Shown here in pieces: positions 42,591 to 51,849 of a stretch of 64,000 bases of DNA. A model generated the notes under the pieces. The model was given only the letters and a program-made list of their open reading frames with translations, was not told the DNA's origin and made no database searches. Positions within the stretch are counted from its first letter, which is position 1; each line of letters opens with the position of its first letter. The stretch comes from Bog-473 sp963828505 (GTDB lineage Bacteria > Actinomycetota > Acidimicrobiia > Acidimicrobiales > RAAP-2): contig CAWHFM010000015.1 of the NCBI GenBank assembly GCA_963828505.1, forward strand, positions 62,001 to 126,000, written 5' to 3'. A program made the position numbers and the translations under genes.

Positions 42591-44657
42591 GTGCGCACCG
42601 TCCTGGCCGCCTCGCTGGTCGAGGTGGCGGTCGACTCCGATCCCTGGGTGCTCAGCATCCTCGGTCCCGACCTGCATCAGCCCGAGCCCATCGCCTTCAC
42701 GACCAGGGGTCGCTGGCCGCCGGGACCGCTGCCCCCGGGCGATGCGGACCCCGACCCCGGCGGGGAGTGGCGCCAGCTGACGCGGGTGGTGGACGAGGTG
42801 GTCGGGGACCGGGTCTACCGGGCCACGCTGACGACAGGGCCCTCGCCGACCGGCGCGCCGGCGGCCACGGCGCGCGTCGCCATCCGGCTCGTCGACGAGG
42901 GGACCGTGTCGGTCTCGGCCGAGGTCGACGGCGCCGCCGTCTGCCGGCAGACGTTCGTGGCCGAGGCGGGCGAGCGGTTCCTCGGATTCGGCGAGCGCTC
43001 CCACGCCGTGAGCCTCGAGCGGGGCGTCGTCGAGAATTACGTGGGGGAGGGCCCGTACCAGCCCGACGAGTACCAGTTCCTGACCGGGACGGTGCCACCG
43101 TGGGGTCTGCGGCGGCGGCCGGACGCCACCTATTACCCCGTCCCCTGGGTGCTCTCGACCCGCGGCTACGGGCTGCTCGTCGACCGCGACGAGGTGAGCT
43201 ACGCCCGGTTCCGCACCGAGGCCGACGACCGCTGGAGCGTCGAGGTCGAGTCGGGCACGCTCGACTACGTCGTCTTCGCCGGTCCGACCCCGCTCGACGC
43301 TTTGGCCCGGTTCACGGCGCGCGCCGGCCGCCAGGCCGCGCCCGAGCGCTGGTGGTTCGGTCCCTGGTACCAGAGCGGCCATGCCAACCACGTGGCGCTC
43401 GAGGAGGAGATCCGCCAGGCGGACGTCGTGCTCGGCGCGGGCGCCGCCGTCTCCGCCGCGGAGACCCACTGCCGCTACCTCCCGCTCGGGGAGGACCGGG
43501 GCTTCGAGGAGAGCGAGCGGGTCCGGACCGAGATGTTCCACGAACGAGGGCTCGCCGCCCTGACCTATCTCAACCCGCTCGTGGGCACCGAGTACGCCGA
43601 GGCCTTCGGTGCGGCAGAGGAGGCAGGTGCGCTGCTCCGCCGTCCCGACGGCGAGACCTACCTCTTCCAGGCCTACGCCGGGGGCCGCCAGCCGCCGCAC
43701 GCCGACGAGACCCACTACGACTTCACCCACGCCGCGGCGCGTCAGGCCTGGGCGCGGGTGGCGGAGCGCGCCGTGGCGGCCGGGTACGACGGGTGGATGG
43801 AGGACTTCGGCGAGTACACACCTCTCGACGCGGTGGCATCCGACGGCTCCTCCGGGACCGCCCTGCACAACCGCTACCCGGCGCTGTTCCACGCCGCGGC
43901 GGACGCGGCCGCACAGGAGCTGGAGTCGAGGTGGGGCCGGAGGCTGGCCCGCTTCGCCCGGTCGGGGTGGACGGGCTCGGCGGCCTCGACCCCCATCGTC
44001 TGGGGAGGAGACCCGACGACCTCGTGGGGGTTCGACGGGTTGGCCAGCGCGGTGATGGAGGGCCTGACGATGGGGGCGAGCGGCGTGGCCATGTGGGGGA
44101 GCGACGTGGGTGGGTTCTTCTCGCTGGGTCATCAGCTCACACCCGAACTGCTGATCCGCTGGATCCAGTTCGCCGCCTTCAGCCCCGTGATGCGCACCAA
44201 GGCGGGCGGGATAGAGGTTCCCGCCTACCGGCGCCCGCAGATCTGGGACCCCGACATCCTGCCGCACTGGGTGCGGTGGAGCCGCTGGCACACGCGGCTG
44301 AACGATTACCTGATGGCGGCGCACGAGACCTACCGCTTTAGCGGTCGCCCGATCATGTGTGCGCTCGAGCTCGTGCATCCGGCCATCGGTCCGGTGGACG
44401 ACGAGTACTTCCTCGGGCCCGATCTCCTCGTCGCACCCGTGCTCGAGCCCGGAGCCGTCGCCCGCCGGGTGGTCGTGCCGCCCGGGCGCTGGCGCCCGCT
44501 CTTCGTCGACGCTCCGCCGCTCCAGGGTCCGGGTGACGCCGAAGTGCCCGTCACGCTCGAGCAGATCCCGGTCTTCGTCCGGGAAGGTGCGGAGCTGCCT
44601 CTCCTGCCCGACGACGGCCGGTCGCTCAGCCCCTACGCCCGTCGCCCGCCCGGGTGA
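42591..44657 (+). CDS. GH31 family alpha-glucosidase/xylosidase
   Basis: This glycoside hydrolase of 688 residues probably releases alpha-linked sugars. The N-terminal part is the mutarotase-like beta-sandwich, including ERFLGFGERSHAVSLERG. The catalytic barrel has the nucleophile aspartate in YDGWMEDFGEYTPLDA (about 404) and the acid/base aspartate in IVWGGDPTTSWGFDGL (about 473). The conserved GVAMWGSDVGGFF is also present. No signal peptide is visible, so it should be cytoplasmic. The nearby MFS carrier could supply the substrate. The short gap after the stop contains a T6 run (about 44661) but no good hairpin. Confidence 0.9.
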   Translation: MRTVLAASLVEVAVDSDPWVLSILGPDLHQPEPIAFTTRGRWPPGPLPPGDADPDPGGEWRQLTRVVDEVVGDRVYRATLTTGPSPTGAPAATARVAIRLVDEGTVSVSAEVDGAAVCRQTFVAEAGERFLGFGERSHAVSLERGVVENYVGEGPYQPDEYQFLTGTVPPWGLRRRPDATYYPVPWVLSTRGYGLLVDRDEVSYARFRTEADDRWSVEVESGTLDYVVFAGPTPLDALARFTARAGRQAAPERWWFGPWYQSGHANHVALEEEIRQADVVLGAGAAVSAAETHCRYLPLGEDRGFEESERVRTEMFHERGLAALTYLNPLVGTEYAEAFGAAEEAGALLRRPDGETYLFQAYAGGRQPPHADETHYDFTHAAARQAWARVAERAVAAGYDGWMEDFGEYTPLDAVASDGSSGTALHNRYPALFHAAADAAAQELESRWGRRLARFARSGWTGSAASTPIVWGGDPTTSWGFDGLASAVMEGLTMGASGVAMWGSDVGGFFSLGHQLTPELLIRWIQFAAFSPVMRTKAGGIEVPAYRRPQIWDPDILPHWVRWSRWHTRLNDYLMAAHETYRFSGRPIMCALELVHPAIGPVDDEYFLGPDLLVAPVLEPGAVARRVVVPPGRWRPLFVDAPPLQGPGDAEVPVTLEQIPVFVREGAELPLLPDDGRSLSPYARRPPG

Positions 44658-44664
44658 GGTTTTT

Positions 44665-45912
44665 TCAGCCGCGGCCGGAAGCCTGACGGTCGAGGTACGC
44701 CGCCACCTCCACCACGAGGTCCTCGGCGTCAGCCCGCGACCCGTCGATGAAGCTCGACTTGCGCCGCCGCAGGAACGGGGTACCGATCAGGTACATGCCC
44801 GGGGAGTCGACGACACCTCCGTCGTGGCGGACCATGCCTTTGTAGTCGAGCACGTCGACGTCGAGCCAGGAGTAGTCGGGGCGGAAACCGGTGGCCCAGA
44901 TGACGGTCTCGATCTCCCCGCGGTTGAGGTCGAGGCCGAGAGGCGGCGCGGCGTCCACCATCGTCGGCTCCAACCGGTGCGGTGGGGGCACCTCGTCGTC
45001 GACGCCGTGGGCGACGGCCCACTGGTCGAAGGTGTCGAGGAGGCGGCCCAGTTTGAGATCGGCCAGCTCGCACTTGTTGCGCAGCGAGCCTGAGAACTGG
45101 GCCCGGCCGTCATTCACGCCGGCGAGCTTCCCGACCAGCTTGACCCCGAGCGCGGCCAGCGCGTTGAGGTCGTAGGTGGCCCGCTCGTCCGAGCCGGCGA
45201 GCTGCATGGAGGGGACGCGCCGCGCTCTGACGATGTCGTCCACCTCGTCGTAGCGCTCGTCGAGCACGCCGGACGCCTCCATCCACCAGTGGATGTCGCG
45301 GTCCCGGTAGAGGCGCGGCGCTCGCACGTGCTCGCCGACGGCGAGGACCACCTCGCGGCCCGAGCGTCGAATTTCGTGCGCGAGCTGTACGCCCGTCGCC
45401 GACGCGCCGACGACCATCACGCCCCCTTCGGGCAGCTGCTCCGCGTTGCGGTACTCCATGGGCGTCACCGTCCCCACCGCCGACGGCACGGCCGACGCAC
45501 AGTCCGGCCGGTGCGGCAGGTTGAACGCACCGGACGCCATGACCACGGCCGTGCAGGACCATTCCCCTTCGTCCGTGGTCACGCGGTAGCCGTCGCCGAC
45601 GCGGCGCAGCGACGTCACGGTCGCACCGCACACCACCGGCGCGTCGATCGCCTTGGCGTACCCGCTGATGAAATCGACCACCTCGGGCATCGTCATGAAG
45701 CCGTCCGGGTCGGACCCGTCATAGGCCTGGCCGGGCAGCCGGCACTGCCAGTTGGGAGTGAGCAGCCGGAGCGAATCCCACCGCTCCCGCCGCCACGAGC
45801 TGGCGACCTCGTTGCGCTCCAGGACGACGTGGTCGATCGAACGATCGGCCAGGCACCGGCTCATCGCCAGCCCGCTCTGTCCGGCGCCGATCACGACGGC
45901 CGTGGTGTGCAT
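44665..45912 (-). CDS. Flavin-containing monooxygenase / FAD-dependent oxidoreductase
   Basis: The 415-residue product has two nucleotide-binding folds, as in flavin monooxygenases and Baeyer-Villiger-like enzymes. The FAD motif is TTAVVIGAGQSGLAMSRCL, the NADPH motif is VMVVGASATGVQLAHEI, and the third flavin region is IETVIWATGFRPDYSWLDV. It also has WDSLRLLTPNWQCRLPG. The exact FMO fingerprint FxGxxxHxxx(Y/F) is not clear: the equivalent region reads VMASGAFNLPHRP. It is 32 bp after the OsmC gene on the same strand. Small-molecule oxidation or detoxification is likely; the substrate is unknown. Confidence 0.88.
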   Translation of the reverse strand: MHTTAVVIGAGQSGLAMSRCLADRSIDHVVLERNEVASSWRRERWDSLRLLTPNWQCRLPGQAYDGSDPDGFMTMPEVVDFISGYAKAIDAPVVCGATVTSLRRVGDGYRVTTDEGEWSCTAVVMASGAFNLPHRPDCASAVPSAVGTVTPMEYRNAEQLPEGGVMVVGASATGVQLAHEIRRSGREVVLAVGEHVRAPRLYRDRDIHWWMEASGVLDERYDEVDDIVRARRVPSMQLAGSDERATYDLNALAALGVKLVGKLAGVNDGRAQFSGSLRNKCELADLKLGRLLDTFDQWAVAHGVDDEVPPPHRLEPTMVDAAPPLGLDLNRGEIETVIWATGFRPDYSWLDVDVLDYKGMVRHDGGVVDSPGMYLIGTPFLRRRKSSFIDGSRADAEDLVVEVAAYLDRQASGRG

Positions 45913-45944
45913 GAAACCCCCGAAGGAGCAGGAACCCGAGAGAG

Positions 45945-46505
45945 TCAGGCGACCTCGACGCTGACGTTGGTGGGGTTCGTGATGATGTCGTAGACGGCGG
46001 AGCGCTTCTGCGACTGCGCGATCAGAGCCTTGATGTCGTCCTCTGACGCGTCGGCGTCGATCTTGTACGTCACCTTGATGTCGTTGAAGCCGTTGCGGAC
46101 GTCGCTGTCCGCCCCGAGGATCCCCCGCACGTCCATGCCGCCCTCGATGGTGGCCGAGACGCTGCGCAGCTGGATCTCGCGGTTCTGCGCCACCGCGGCG
46201 ACGCCGGCGGTCAGGCAGCTGGCCAGCGCCACGAGCACGTATTCGACCGGCGTGGCGCCGTTGTCCTCCGACGCGAAGATCTCGGGGTGGTCAGCGTCGA
46301 ACGTATAGGTCGTGCGGTGGGTCTGCTCCTCGCCCAGCCCGAAGAATCCCTCCACGGTCGAGCGACTGTGCGTGCCGTTCTTCCACTCGCAACTCGCCCG
46401 CCACTGGAACTGCGCGGCTTGGGGGGTCTCGGTCAGAGCCGTCCGGGCGCCGAGCAGCGCCTCGACGTTGACGCCATTGTTCACTGGGGTATCCGTAGCG
46501 GTCAT
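45945..46505 (-). CDS. OsmC/Ohr family peroxiredoxin
   Basis: OsmC-type proteins reduce organic hydroperoxides with a cysteine pair. The 186-residue product has the family block EDNGATPVEYVLVALASCLT, with the resolving-type cysteine in ASC. The other cysteine of the product lies earlier, in FQWRASCEWKNGTHS. The C-terminal part KVTYKIDADASEDDIKAL with SAVYDIITNPTNVSVEV is typical. ATG 46505 is preferred because GGAG lies 8 nt upstream; ten more residues are open in frame. It probably forms a transcript with the monooxygenase gene. Confidence 0.9.
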   Translation of the reverse strand: MTATDTPVNNGVNVEALLGARTALTETPQAAQFQWRASCEWKNGTHSRSTVEGFFGLGEEQTHRTTYTFDADHPEIFASEDNGATPVEYVLVALASCLTAGVAAVAQNREIQLRSVSATIEGGMDVRGILGADSDVRNGFNDIKVTYKIDADASEDDIKALIAQSQKRSAVYDIITNPTNVSVEVA

Positions 46506-46725
46506 TTGATCAGCTCCTTGGGTCTCGCCCCTCACCTGTTACGGCCGGTCCGCACAGCTTCATCCGGGAACTCGCCTTCACCCGGGGGCTCGCCGCCCTT
46601 ACGAGCAGTTCGGATGATCTCTGCTCCCGCGATCGGTGCGGCCGGTGGGGGGCCAGGTTACCTCCGCAACGGCGAGCGGAAAAGTGATCTTTCCATCGGC
46701 GCATGATGCTCCGGGCGGGCCCCGC

Positions 46726-48207
46726 CTACTCGCCGGCCGCCTCCCCAGCCCTGGCCCGGGCGGCCACGGGACGGCCGAAACTGACCGCAGCGCGGACCGG
46801 CTCCGGGGTGGACGCCGCCAGCTGCTCGTCCGGCTGCGCGCCCAGGGCGTCGTTGACGGTGGAGAACGCCAACCGGAGCGCGACGTACGCCGTGATGGCG
46901 AAGATCTGCCCGTCCTCGAAGCCGGCGTCGCGCAGCGCCTGGACGTCGTCGGCGGTGACCGCATTCGGGTCGGTGGCCAGCGACCGGGCCCACCGGGCCA
47001 GCGCCTGCCCGGGGCCGTCGAGGCCCTCGGTTTCGCCTCGGATGACCGAGGCCGCCACCTCGGGACCCGCGGCGGCGGCCAGCTTCTTGCCCCAGGCCAA
47101 GGCGCAGTAGGAGTCGCCCAGCGCGGAGGCGGCCGCTGTCACGAGCACGCTGCGCTGCGCTGCGCTGAGGGAGCCGGCCCGCGTGACCGACCCCATGAGC
47201 TCGGACAGCCCGTCCAACACCTCGGGCTGGTACGCCCACAGACGAGACACGTTCGTCACGTAGCCGTCGGCGCGCGCATCGTCGTCGAAGAGCCGCTGAG
47301 CTCCCGGCGTGTGCGGAGGGGTGGAGAGGTAGCCGGCGGAGGAGCGCGCCACTCCGACGTCGTCCTCGGCCGGCGGGGCCGCGGCTGTGCCCGATCGTGC
47401 CGGCTTGGCGGCGAAGTAGCCCACGAGCAGGATCGGGGCGCGCAGGGGCAAGCCCTCCCGGACTCGTTCCCGCCCCAGCTCCACCGCCGCCTCCAGAAAG
47501 GCTTCCTCTCCGACCGACATGATCGCTTCGTAGGCCGGACCGGTCGAAGCCAGCGCTCGCGCGTAGGCCTCCGGATCGGCGAATTCGAAGACGAAGGACA
47601 GGTCGACCCGGTCGACGTCCGTGAAGCCGATCTCCTCGAGGAGCGCCTCACCGGCACCGGGCCGGCCCAGAGCGACCATGTTCGCCTGGTTCTGGACCTT
47701 CGCCTCGCTGGCCAGCGTGAACGGCGCGAACGCCCACGCCCCGGGGGACGCCTTGATGTGGCCCCAGACGGTGAGCCCCACCCGGCCGCCCGGGACCAGG
47801 ACCCGGTACACCTCGGCCAGAGCGCCGGGGGTGGTGCCCCAGATGCCGCGGAAGCTGGTGACGACGTCGAAGGAACCGTCCGGCCACGGCAGCGCGTTCA
47901 TGTCCCCCACCCGCAGGTCGGCCTCGGGGCTGCGGTCCCGGGCGACGGCGAGGAGGCGCGGCGACGCATCGATGCCGGAGCAGCGCGCGCCGCGCAGCCC
48001 CGCCAACTCGACGGCCAGGCCGGAGCCGCACGCCACATCGAGCAGGCGGTCCCCGGCCCCCAAGGCCAAGCGGTGGTGCACGGCGACGTACTCGCGGACG
48101 TTCGTAGGTTCGGCCAGGGTGGCGAACTCGACGGCACGCCGGCCCCAGCCCTCGTCGACGACGCGCCACTGCTCCTCGGTACCGGCCGGGCGCGGTGTCT
48201 CGGTCAT
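46726..48207 (-). CDS. Fusion of a class I SAM methyltransferase and an AhpD-like domain
   Basis: The N-terminal part (about residues 1-270) is a SAM-dependent methyltransferase with LLDVACGSGLAVELAGLRGA, the acidic loop RVGDMNALPWPDGSFDVVTS and VYRVLVPGGRVGLTVWG. The C-terminal part (about 295-480) is an alkylhydroperoxidase/carboxymuconolactone decarboxylase-like helical domain with AAASALGDSYCALAWGKKLA. In active AhpD-type proteins this helix carries CxxC and a histidine; here only one cysteine is left, and the histidine position reads glycine. I know of no standard enzyme with this fusion. It overlaps the P450 stop as ATGA, so the two are translated together. Confidence 0.82.
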   Translation of the reverse strand: MTETPRPAGTEEQWRVVDEGWGRRAVEFATLAEPTNVREYVAVHHRLALGAGDRLLDVACGSGLAVELAGLRGARCSGIDASPRLLAVARDRSPEADLRVGDMNALPWPDGSFDVVTSFRGIWGTTPGALAEVYRVLVPGGRVGLTVWGHIKASPGAWAFAPFTLASEAKVQNQANMVALGRPGAGEALLEEIGFTDVDRVDLSFVFEFADPEAYARALASTGPAYEAIMSVGEEAFLEAAVELGRERVREGLPLRAPILLVGYFAAKPARSGTAAAPPAEDDVGVARSSAGYLSTPPHTPGAQRLFDDDARADGYVTNVSRLWAYQPEVLDGLSELMGSVTRAGSLSAAQRSVLVTAAASALGDSYCALAWGKKLAAAAGPEVAASVIRGETEGLDGPGQALARWARSLATDPNAVTADDVQALRDAGFEDGQIFAITAYVALRLAFSTVNDALGAQPDEQLAASTPEPVRAAVSFGRPVAARARAGEAAGE

Positions 48208-49478
48208 GACGGCGTGCCGCTGGTCTCGCTTGTGCGGGTCCGCGGCAGGGAGGGGCCGGGGATGACCGGGAGCTCGGACAGGCCGCGCAGCACCAGGCCG
48301 TCACCGTGCCCCCAGTGCAGGTCCTCCGAGGGGACGGCGAGGGCCAGCTCCGGGAAGCGTCCCAACAGCGAGGCCAGCGCCACCTGGCCCTCCATACGCG
48401 CCAGCGGGGCGCCGAGGCAGTGGTGCACGCCGTGCCCGAAGGCGAGGTGACGGGTCACGGAGCGGTCGATGTCGAGCGACTCGGGGCTCGCGAACTTGTC
48501 CACGTCGCGGTTGGCGGCCGCCAGGCAGATGATCACCTGTGCGCCCGCCGGGATGGTGACGCCTCCGAGGGTCACGGGCTCGACGGCGTAGCGGAACGTC
48601 GAATGCGGAACGGGCGCGTCGTAGCGGAGCAGCTCCTCGATGGCCGCGGCCATCCTCTCGGGGTCGTAGCGGAGCTCTGCGAGCTGGGCCGGGTTCCGGA
48701 AGAGGGCGACGACGCCGTTGCCGATGAGGCTGGCCGTCGTGTCGTGGCCGGCGACGATCAACTGGAAGATCGTCGAGAGCAACTCCTGGTTGTCGAGCCG
48801 CTCGTCACCGTCGCGGGCGCCGATCAGCGCGCTGACGAGGTCGTCGCCGGGCGCGCCCTGCTTGGCCGCGACGAGGTTCTCGAGCATGCCGACGACGGCA
48901 TCGGAGGCCTTCTTGGCCGCGGCGTACTCGGCCGCGGTCGAGGTCGGGACGAGCAGCTTCGTGAACTCCCGTGCCAGGGGAGCCCGGTCCGGTTGCGGCA
49001 CGCCGAGGAGCTCGCAGATGACGGTGAAGGGCAGCGGCAAGGCGAAGGTGGCGACGAGGTCGACGCGGCGATCGGCCCTCTGGGAGGCGATGCCGTCGAG
49101 GAGGTCGTCGGTGATGGTCTGGACATGTGAGCGCAGGGCCTCGACGCGCCTCGGGGAGAAGGCGGACGACACGAGCCGCCGCAACCGGGTGTGGTCGGGC
49201 GGGTCGACCGTGAGCATGTGGCGGGCGAAGTCTGGGCCCGGGAGGCCCTCGGCGACGACCTCCGACCCGGTCGCCAGGGCGGCGTGCATGTCCTTGGAGA
49301 GCCGCGGCTCGTTGAGCGCGACCATCGCCTCGTCGTAGCGCACGACCAGCCACGCGTCGTGCCCGTCGGCCAGTCTGGCCGGATGCACGGCGCCCAGCTC
49401 GCGCAACTCTGCGAAGAGGGGGAACGGGTCGTCGAGATCGAACGACCCCCACGACCCGAGTGCCTCGGGTGTCGTCAC
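48204..49478 (-). CDS. Cytochrome P450
   Basis: This haem monooxygenase of 424 residues is of the soluble bacterial type (CYP107-like pattern). The I-helix oxygen-binding motif is LIVAGHDTTASLIGNG, the ExxR motif is in AAIEELLRYDAPV, and the haem-binding loop is LAFGHGVHHCLGAPLARMEG with the cysteine ligand. The N-terminal substrate-loop region LTVDPPDHTRLRRLVSSAFS is standard. The start is GTG 49478 with GAGGTGA 8 nt upstream. A TAGGCT hexamer lies 18 nt upstream (49497-49502, minus). It leads a transcript with the methyltransferase fusion. A ferredoxin gene is not seen nearby. Confidence 0.94.
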   Translation of the reverse strand: MTTPEALGSWGSFDLDDPFPLFAELRELGAVHPARLADGHDAWLVVRYDEAMVALNEPRLSKDMHAALATGSEVVAEGLPGPDFARHMLTVDPPDHTRLRRLVSSAFSPRRVEALRSHVQTITDDLLDGIASQRADRRVDLVATFALPLPFTVICELLGVPQPDRAPLAREFTKLLVPTSTAAEYAAAKKASDAVVGMLENLVAAKQGAPGDDLVSALIGARDGDERLDNQELLSTIFQLIVAGHDTTASLIGNGVVALFRNPAQLAELRYDPERMAAAIEELLRYDAPVPHSTFRYAVEPVTLGGVTIPAGAQVIICLAAANRDVDKFASPESLDIDRSVTRHLAFGHGVHHCLGAPLARMEGQVALASLLGRFPELALAVPSEDLHWGHGDGLVLRGLSELPVIPGPSLPRTRTSETSGTPS

Positions 49479-49689
49479 CTGGTCACCTCGGCGATCAGCC
49501 TAGCGACGACGCCACGTTCGCTGCTTCGGTGGGCGATCCCGGCGCTCCTACCCGGCGGGACGGCGCGTCGTGGCTACTGGGCACGGTGGTGCTCACCCGA
49601 AGGCGAAAGGTGCAGACTCGCATGGTCGCTACACGAGCTCGCGATCCTCGACCCGTCGCCGTCACCATCTATCGGGGGAGTCGGCGCTG

Positions 49690-50246
49690 ATGTTGCGGGA
49701 CTCGCTGCTCTTGCACAGCCAGCTTGGTGACCGCTGGCGCGTGGCGAGCGTCCTCGAGGAGATTGCGGGTTCGCTTCTGCTGCGGGCCGAGCCCCGCCTC
49801 GCCGTCGAGGTTCTCGGTCGCGCCGAGCTGCTCCGGGAGCGCATGAAAACGCCGATCCCCCCGGTTGAAGCACGGCCCGGGCCGCGGCGCTGGATCGACT
49901 CCAAGCGAAGCTGAGCCGAGCGTCGTTTGCTTCGGCTTGGTCCCAAGGGCGGGAACTCCAGCTCGCCCAGGCGGTCGATCGCGTCCTCTCGACGATCGAG
50001 CAGCTCGACGTGAGCCCCGGTGGCGGGCCCAGGCAGCGATCGACGGCGATCTTGACGCCGCGCCAGCTGGCCGTCCTCGAGCTGCTCAGGAACGGTCTGA
50101 CCAAGCGCGAGATAGCCGCCTCGCTCTACATGAGCGCGAGCACCGCGGGCGTTCACGTGTCGAACATCCTGCGCAAACTCGGCGCCAGGCGGCGTGCCGA
50201 CGCCGCCGCACTGGCCCACTCGCTCGGCCTGCTCCGGATCGGCTGA
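49690..50246 (+). pseudogene. C-terminal remnant of a LuxR-family (LAL-type) regulator
   Basis: Only the last part of a large LuxR-type ATPase regulator is visible. First comes the helical end LGDRWRVASVLEEIAG followed by AVEVLGRAELLRERMKTPIP. After a frame change of -1 at about 49864-49872 the text continues TARAAALDRLQAKLSRASF, then SAWSQGREL. The DNA-binding domain LTPRQLAVLELLRNGLTKRE with VHVSNILRKLGARRR ends the gene. No ATPase or sensor part is present upstream (49479-49689 shows no matching frame), so this is a truncated gene even if the indel is an error. Confidence 0.72.
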
Positions 50247-50438
50247 TTGCGATCCTCTACCTGTGTCACCGGCGGCGGCGAGACCCAACTCCCATTGGAT
50301 GCGCAGGCCAGAGAGGGCGGGCGATCACCAGGTCCACCGCCGGGCGCCACTGGGCACCGCCATGGAATACCGCCACTCGGCTCGTTCCACTCGCAGAGCC
50401 GAAATGCGGCCCCTCGGGGGGTTGTCATGCTCTCTCGG

Positions 50439-50522
<84 letters not shown>

Positions 50523-50650
50523 GAGTGACCGGGCAAGAGTAGTCCCTGGCCCAGCCGGCCGGGACCCGCCGGAGACGGTCTGGCGGCGTCCCCGGCGGTA
50601 GTTGACCTGGTCAGACGCACGCTGGCTCCCAGGTTGGGGTAGGGGGCCGG

Positions 50651-50656
50651 TAATCT
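50651..50656 (+). promoter_or_regulatory. -10 element for fhaA
   Basis: TAATCT is followed by 9 nt and the GTG at 50666, giving a leader of only a few nucleotides. Confidence 0.45.
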
Positions 50657-50665
50657 CTGGGAACC

Positions 50666-51322
50666 GTGGGACTCCAGCAGTTTGAGGAGCGCATCGAGCG
50701 TCTCGTGGAGGGAACGTTGGCCAAGCCGTTTCGGAGCAACCTCCAGCCGGTCGAGATCGGCCGGCGCCTCACCCGTGAGATGGACTTGCACCGGCGCGTA
50801 GGCGTCCGGGGCCTCATCGCGCCCAATGCCTTCGCCGTGACCCTGTCGCCGGCCGACGTCAGCCGGTTCGCCAATTTCGTCGACGCCCTGTCGCGGGAGC
50901 TGGCCGACGCCGCCCGGGAGCATGCCAAGATCGAGTCGTACTCCTTCGTCGGCCCGGTCGAGGTCGAGATCTTCGAGGGGTCGAACCTCAAGCCCGGCCG
51001 GTTCACGGTGACCGCCGAGGTGCACGAGAGCGAGGACGGGGGCTTCCTGGCCGAGATCGTGCTCTCGGACGGGCGGCGGGTCCCGGTGAGCTCGGAGCCC
51101 CTGATCATCGGGCGCCTGCCCGAGTGCGGCGTCGTCCTGTCCGACTCCAACGTCAGCCGTCGTCACGCCGAGCTCCGCCGCAAGGGCGACGGTGTCTTCG
51201 TCACCGACCTCGGATCGACCAACGGCACCCGGGTCAACGGTGCGCCGGTACGTGAGCAACTCCTTGTCAGTGGCGACGAGATCAGCGTGGGGACGACGAG
51301 ACTCATCTTCGAGATGACGTGA
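50666..51322 (+). CDS. fhaA: FHA-domain protein FhaA (DUF3662-FHA)
   Basis: FhaA is a phosphothreonine-binding adaptor of the PknB pathway. The 218-residue product has the N-terminal DUF3662 region (GLQQFEERIERLVEGTLAKP and IGRRLTREMD) and a short linker. The C-terminal FHA domain has IIGRLPECGVVLSDSNVSRR, with HAELR and DLGSTNGTRVNG, which hold the binding residues. In mycobacteria FhaA has a much longer linker and binds phosphorylated MurJ. Here the linker is almost absent. It overlaps fhaB by GTGA and begins the operon fhaA-fhaB-pstP. Confidence 0.94.
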   Translation: MGLQQFEERIERLVEGTLAKPFRSNLQPVEIGRRLTREMDLHRRVGVRGLIAPNAFAVTLSPADVSRFANFVDALSRELADAAREHAKIESYSFVGPVEVEIFEGSNLKPGRFTVTAEVHESEDGGFLAEIVLSDGRRVPVSSEPLIIGRLPECGVVLSDSNVSRRHAELRRKGDGVFVTDLGSTNGTRVNGAPVREQLLVSGDEISVGTTRLIFEMT

Positions 51323-51849
51323 CGGACCCGCGGGCGGTGGCGATCGTCGTCGCCACCCAGAATCTGAACGCTGTCCTGCGCGTGATGCAGTGGAGCGTCG
51401 TGGCGCTGATCTTCCTGTTCTTCCTCCGCGTCATCAGAGCCGTCTGGGTCGAGATGAGCCCGGCCGTCGTGCGGAAGTCGCGGGCCGAGCGCCGGCAGGA
51501 ACGGCGTGACGCTGCCACCGTCCGCCCGGCGAAACCGGCGAAGGAGAAGAAGCGGCGGCAGCTGTTCCTCTCCATCGTCGAACCGAGCGATCACAAGGGC
51601 CGCACCTTCGACCTCGACGACGAGCTCACGGTGGGACGCTCCCCCGGCTGTGGTGTGTCCATGCCCGACGACGTGTACACCTCGACGGTGCACGCCCGGC
51701 TGTTCCGTCACAACGACCAACTTTGGGTGGAGGACCTGGGTTCGACCAACGGCACCTTCCTCAACTCCGAACGAATCTCCCAGGCGGCGCGGCTGGGCAA
51801 GGGGGATCTGTTGCAGGTCGGCTCCACCGTGTTCGAGGTCACCCGTTGA
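51319..51849 (+). CDS. fhaB: Membrane-anchored FHA-domain protein FhaB (FipA)
   Basis: FhaB/FipA is a small FHA protein tied to cell division in mycobacteria. The 176-residue product has an N-terminal transmembrane helix (VMQWSVVALIFLFFLRVI, about residues 22-39), a basic linker and a C-terminal FHA domain. The domain includes TVGRSPGCGVSMPDD, STVHARLF and EDLGSTNGTFLNSERI. The GTG start overlaps the fhaA stop and the stop overlaps the pstP TTG start, so the three genes are tightly coupled. Confidence 0.93.
   Translation: MTDPRAVAIVVATQNLNAVLRVMQWSVVALIFLFFLRVIRAVWVEMSPAVVRKSRAERRQERRDAATVRPAKPAKEKKRRQLFLSIVEPSDHKGRTFDLDDELTVGRSPGCGVSMPDDVYTSTVHARLFRHNDQLWVEDLGSTNGTFLNSERISQAARLGKGDLLQVGSTVFEVTR

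Noticed and set aside
44657..44680. T6 run between the GH31 gene and the monooxygenase gene as a terminator
   Set aside because: No good GC hairpin precedes the T-run on either strand, so I did not list a terminator.
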